A DNA stretch of 64,000 nt from Zygaena filipendulae (taxonomy: Eukaryota; Arthropoda; Insecta; Lepidoptera; Zygaenidae): the NCBI GenBank assembly GCA_907165275.2, contig OU015652.1, positions 2,495,001 through 2,559,000 on the forward strand, written 5' to 3'. Both the position numbers and the translations under genes were made by a program. How positions within the stretch are numbered: the first letter of the stretch is position 1; each line of letters begins with the position of its first letter. The notes beneath the pieces are model-generated. The model worked only from the letters and a program-made list of their open reading frames with translations, ran no database searches and had not been told where the DNA came from. Positions 59,051 through 64,000 of this stretch are shown here, piece after piece.

Positions 59051-59944
59051 TTATGTAATCTTACATCTAGTATGGATAGTTCGTATACTCTAGCTAGAGT
59101 GATTTCTATAGAAATCCTAATCTTTCTTGCTCATGCAGAACCAATTCTTTTCTCTGTAATGAAAAAGGTAGGTTAGAAAAATGGTCTTATGGAAGTTAAC
59201 ACATTGTTCGGTATTGTTGGTGTATCTAGGTATTGTATTGTATTAACATCTTTTAATATCTACGAGTATCTAAATGGGTATTTACCTGAACCCGACAGCG
59301 TTAGGTATATCACCGCCACGATTTTGTGGGCTTAATAAGTTAAGGCTTCAAAAACATGGCCATTACCTCCAGACCACATGCTTTAGGCATGATTTCTCTT
59401 AGTGTTGGGAATGCTTACCTAATAGATATCTATAATTTGATCTAATAAACATAAAAGTCAGTTTAGTGGTTTGTTAGTAGATAATATTAGGTACGTTTTT
59501 GGCCCCTGGAGCACGTCTTTCGTAGATTTTAATATTACAGGAATGGCGGTGAAAGTTAAGCTAAAAACCTATGGTTAACTCAAATCAGATTAAGAACGAC
59601 GTAGGTAGGAACAAATAAATTCAATAAAGTTCTTATTTCTAGTACTTACCTATACTAGGCATCCATATTCGTGAAAATAACCAAATAAACTATACCTCAT
59701 AATTATGATCGTAATAATCGAAAAAATAAAGTAGGTATAGCAGTTATACTTAGTCCAAATTAGGGTAGGCAGATTTATGTGTTGCGTAATATTAGGAATG
59801 TCCGATTTTTTTGGTCCAAGGCTGTGTAGGGCAGTTAACACGTAGGTATATTAATTCTCGGATAAATATGAGACGTAAATAATATTATTATAAATGAGTA
59901 TAATATTTATAGTGCTTCATTTTCATACATACGTAGCTTAATAT

Positions 59945-60075
59945 TATAAAGCGAATGTTTGTTTGTTATTGATATTTTGCATACACATTGTCAGGGGAGC
60001 AGAAACATACGGTAGTTTTATCCCGGAATTCACTCGGGAACTCAGAATTTAACGTGGGTGAAACCGCGGTGAAGT
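59945..60075 (+). mobile_element. Helitron, 5' deleted
   Basis: ATATTTTGCATACACATTG, CAGGGGAGCAGAAAC, TCCCGGAATTCACTCGGG and AACGTGGGTGAAACCGCGG. The CTAG end is replaced, with the next Helitron starting 10 bp on. Confidence 0.65.
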
Positions 60076-60084
60076 CTCTGATTA

Positions 60085-60404
60085 TCCCTACTAATATTAT
60101 AAGTGCGAAAGTAACTCTGTCTATGTCTGTCTGTTACGTTTTCAAAGCTAGACGACTCAACCAATCATCATGAAATTTTGCATATAAGGAATTCCCGGAA
60201 ATATTATCCTTTCATATAAGGAAAGAAAGTCCCGGAATTCCCGCGGGAACTCCGAAATAAACGCGGAGACCAGTTTCAATCGCCGGAACGGTTGGAACAA
60301 TTTTGGCGAGACTTTCACTGTTACCTAGCTGATATTTTAAGAAATAAATTAGGCTACTTTGCGAATCCGAAACTCACGCGGGTGAAACTGCGGGGCACAG
60401 CTAG
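60085..60404 (+). mobile_element. Complete 320-bp non-autonomous Helitron
   Basis: Starts TCCCTACTAATATTATAAG, ends CGCGGGTGAAACTGCGG then CACAGCTAG, between A (60084) and T (60405). Its interior joins a short-subtype left half to the AAGACTTTCACTG-type right half seen in other copies, so it looks like a chimera of two subtypes. Confidence 0.85.
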
Positions 60405-61564
60405 TATTATAAATTCTTGGATATTACGTCTTTTTAAGGTAGAGCAGGTTCTTAGAAAGTACTAAAGTATTAAAGGTAGGTTTCGACTGTACCTACGGTT
60501 TCGACTATACGGGAAATCATAGGTAGGTAGGTACAGACTAACTTGAAAGTAACATTAAGGCTCGTGGTGTCGCCAACGACCTTGGGCGTTGAGGCGTGGC
60601 CTAATTTTCTCGCCCCCGCTACCCGCACCCAAACATCGCGCGATAATGTACGTAGGGTCAGTGGAACAGTTATCGGCACTCCATCAAATCTATCATTATT
60701 TTAATTGATATTACATTGAGTCATGCAAATATTTTTATATCGTATTTTTTATGTTTTATTTTAATACTTTAATAATGAAGGTAAATAATTATTGATGTTT
60801 ATTTTTATTATATTGTAATTTTACTATAAAGGATTAATGATATCAAATTCGTAGTTAAATAGGTAGTTAAATTAATTTATTATTTTACAATTTAGTACTT
60901 ATTTAGTACAATTTAGTACCTATACAAAAATTGATTTTTTTCTTTTCACATATTTAGTGTACCTATTTGGTACCTTTAGGTACCGAATTTATTTTTAATT
61001 TATATCGTCCCAGAAAAAAGTAGTAGACTAATCAAAATTTTCGCCGTAAGAAAACATATTTGCTGTAAGTAACAAAACACCAACTTTTCACCAGAAACAT
61101 TTTTTTTATAAAATTGAAAATAAAGCAACTTTTTAACAAGAACTGACAGAATTGTGATTTTTTTTGTACATAGTTTTGTTAAGTTAAGGGTGCGCTCCGC
61201 CAGATTATGCAGCTCTTATCCGATAGAGGCCGCGGACGGCGCCATAAAAGAGTTTTCTCAATTTACAGAGAATCACAAGGTTAAAAAATAGATTTTGATG
61301 ATGGCTGCGAGAGGATGAGTGTTTAATACATCTTTAATTTAAAATTTTTATATGGCTTTACGCGCATTATTATCCTTTAACTACACGAAAATATCGAATA
61401 ACTGGCCGAAACGTAGTCACACACACATGCAAATCGATTAATACTAGACGATTAGGATTCGTAATTTGGCTACCTCAACAAGAGTCTCGGTGGTGTGCGT
61501 CTTTTTTTGTAAACTATGAATCGTGAAAATCTTGTGTTCAAACCTTAGATTTCGATTCCACTTT

Positions 61565-62865
61565 TTGACCACGTGATCACATAGATATGACGAAAACATG
61601 AAGTTTGAGTACCAACACGATGGGTCTGTAACTTGTAGTTTCCGAGATACAGGCTATCGAAGATTTGATCTCGTGATCACATAGATATCACGAAAACATG
61701 AAGTTTGAGTACCAACACGATGGGTCTGTAACTTGTAGTTTCCGAGATATAGCCTATCGAATATTTGACCACGTGATCACATAGATATGACGAAAACATG
61801 AAGTTCGAGTACCAACACGACGGGTCTGTAACTTGTATTTTCCGAGATATAGGCTATCTAACATTAGATCACGTGATCACATAGATATGACGAAAACATG
61901 AAGTTTGAGTACCAACACGATGGGTCTGTAACTTGTAGTTTCCGAGATATAGGCTACCGAAAATTTGACCACGTGATCACATAGATATGACGAAAACATG
62001 AAGTTTGAGTACCAACACGATGGGTCTGTAACTTGTAGATTCCGAGATACAGGCTATCGAAAATTTGACCACGTGATCACATAGATATCACGAAAACATG
62101 AAGTTTGAGTACCAACACGATGGGTCTGTAACTTGTAGTTTCCGAGATATAGCCTATCGAATATTTGACCACGTGATCACATAGATATGACGAAAACATG
62201 AAGTTTGAGTACCAACACGATGGGTTTGTAACTTGTAGTTTCCGAGATATAGGCTATCGAAAATTTGACCACGTGATCACATAGATATGACGAAAACATG
62301 AAGTTTGAGTACCAACACGATGGGTCTGTAACTTGTAGTTTCCGAGATACAGGCTATCGAAAATTTGACCACGTGATCACATAGATATGACGAAAACATG
62401 AAGTTTGAGTACCAACACGATGAGTCTGTAACTTGTAGTTTCCGAGATACAGGCTATCGAAGATTTGATCACGTGATCACATAGATATCACGAAAACATG
62501 AAGTTTGAGTACCAACACGATGGGTCTGTAACTTGTAGTTTCCGAGATATAGCCTATCGAATATTTGACCACGTGATCACATAGATATGACGAAAACATG
62601 AAGTTCGAGTACCAACACGACGGGTCTGTAACTTGTATTTTCCGAGATATAGGCTATCTAACATTTGATCACGTGATCACATAGATATGACGAAAACATG
62701 AAGTTTGAGTACCAACACGATGGGTCTGTAACTTGTAGTTTCCGAGATATAGGTTATTGGAAATTTGACCACGTGATCACATAGATATCACGAAAACATG
62801 ACGTTTGAGTACCAACACGATGGGTCTGTAACTTGTAGTTCCGAGACTATATCTCGGAACACACG
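61565..62865. repeat. Tandem array, 13 units of exactly 100 bp
   Basis: The core GTGATCACATAGATAT recurs with its GATCAC at 61575, 61675 and so on every 100 bp to 62775, with no length change. Each unit has GAAGTTTGAGTACCAACACG, TCTGTAACTTGTAGTTTCCG and AGATATAGGCTATCGA. Junctions are CACGTGATCAC, a palindrome-rich motif. Substitutions form a pattern: the units starting at 61675, 61775 and 61875 match those at 62475, 62575 and 62675. No coding frame, and no spacers as in CRISPR. Minisatellite or satellite-like; unit not recognised. Confidence 0.95.
62838..62862. repeat. Hairpin at the right edge of the 100-bp array
   Basis: GTTCCGAGA and the complement TCTCGGAAC face each other around a short loop. 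The GTTCCGAGAT motif of each unit is thus followed by its own inverted copy only at the array end. Confidence 0.7.
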
Positions 62866-64000
62866 TTGCATCACGTGGTCACATAAGACACAATAAAAAT
62901 ATTATTTTCATTGCATCGGAGAATTTGGAGATAAACGCTGAATTTTATCACCCCAGGCCGAGATACAACCTTTCGAAAATATGGTCTCTCTCTTTTACTC
63001 ATCGTGAAAACAAGAAAGAGATAGCAAGAATTTATTCAACACAAAAATATAAAATACTTTTACCCGTAAGTTACGTTATACCTCATCGTACGTGACGCAG
63101 AACCAAAACGTCTTTTCCAACTTTCCACAAGTTATTTGTATTCGCTTCGGCTACTAATAGGTACCTACTACATCAGTAATAGGTATATTTTCAAATACAA
63201 TTCTAAATTATCTTGGTAGGCAAAATTGTCAAAACTCACGGCACAACGCCGCGCCACCTTGTGATCCTTTTGGAATTCACTACAAACTACTGCATTCGGG
63301 GGACTTGTCAGTCTACAGCCTAACTACAGCTGTTTATAGACCGGGCCGCCATTTTCGTACACTTATAAGTGTATTCGTTCTCTCACACAAGCAAAGGTTC
63401 GACCGAAATTTAATTCATTTTGAAATGATTGTAATTATGTTATTTCTTCACTATAATATGCAAATATTTTGGGCTGTGCGTTATCGTAACAAGTAGTAGT
63501 ATTTTATTAAATGAAGTATAATAAATAAAAACAGGCGGAATGCCTTTAATATAGCTACGGCAGTTTGTATGAAAACTAGACCTTTAGACCCACCTTAATG
63601 TTAGTTGCAATTAAAATATTTTCACTAAAGTTACAAGGAAACAGGTTTTACTACTTACAGCATTCTTCGATTTGTATGCAGATAGAAAATTGCTGTATAT
63701 TTTCCGATATCTAAAATGCTGTAGCTGTATATTTTTATTTTTATTAATTTATTGATTAATTTAGTAAAAGAAAGTAATAAAACAAAAATGTGTTTATAAA
63801 ATTGCCTTTTGTTACAAAAAAATACAATGAACCAATAATTAAAATTCAGTGAAGTCCAGTTGCCCAACTTTTTGCAGCTTTTTTTTTCGTGGCATTTTTG
63901 ATGTCGCTACCTTATTTTGCTCACAAAATTAATTTGGCGTAACCAAGCGGATTGCGACAGCGCGACGCACAGCCTACCCGTTTGAATGCCAGCGCCAGAC

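Larger units (their letters stand above)
53375..64000. other. Upstream flank of DCX-EMAP; gene-poor
   Basis: More than 10 kb with no supported complete gene. It contains MITE and Helitron pieces, a candidate 5' exon at 56277-56315, GC-rich patches at about 56690-56775 and 58375-58460, and the 100-bp tandem array. 53600-55900, 57240-57880, 59060-59940, 60410-61440 and 62960-64000 show only AT-rich DNA. Confidence 0.55.

Noticed and set aside
61565..62865. CRISPR-like regular repeats
   Set aside because: Units are contiguous and fully repeated with no unique spacers, and the genome is eukaryotic.

Overview
The window reads as nuclear DNA of a moth or butterfly. It is AT-rich, its genes have many short introns, and it is crowded with short transposons. 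Many of these are Lepidoptera-type non-autonomous Helitrons (TC...CTAG ends with a CCGCGG hairpin). The call comes from repeat style and protein similarity recognised by eye; no database search was possible.

Left part (1-24.9 kb, + strand): a head-to-tail array of four tetraspanin genes. The first is cut by the window edge and only its last two coding exons are visible (1131-2530). The other three are complete five-exon genes at 4310-8630 (251 aa), 9921-16516 (295 aa) and 18861-24917 (301 aa). All visible introns are phase 0 and fall at the same places in the fold, so the array arose by tandem duplication. The first two genes have short C-terminal tails and similar large loops. The last two share a longer tail with an IRK.KSER...W.I.EQ signature.

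Middle (25.9-27.2 kb, - strand): a two-exon ALKBH4-type Fe(II)/2-oxoglutarate dioxygenase (311 aa), convergent with the last tetraspanin. A repeat-rich gap of about 4 kb follows.

Right part (31.2-53.4 kb, - strand): one large gene of 19 coding exons for a doublecortin-domain EMAP-like protein (DCX-EMAP, 999 aa). It has two DCX domains, a HELP motif and EML-type WD40 propellers. Its first coding exon lies 12.4 kb from the second. Two candidate alternative first exons (44839-45024 and 56277-56315) end in the same splice phase and could give isoforms lacking the first DCX domain. All joins were rebuilt by hand, and the reading frame stays open across all 18 introns.

The rest (introns, and 53.5-64 kb) is mainly repeats: five nearly palindromic 237-241 bp PIF/Harbinger-like MITEs, four of them with TTA or TAA target duplications; seven copies of another MITE, two of which carry paired TGACGTCA sites; a truncated LINE; a tRNA-derived SINE; several other foldback or inverted-repeat elements; about thirty Helitron pieces; and a 13-unit tandem array with an exact 100-bp period (61.56-62.87 kb) that shows 400/800-bp higher-order structure. 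I saw no clear case of a new biological system. The most useful leads are the tetraspanin array, the alternative DCX-EMAP starts, the MITE in the likely DCX-EMAP promoter, and the ordered 100-bp array.
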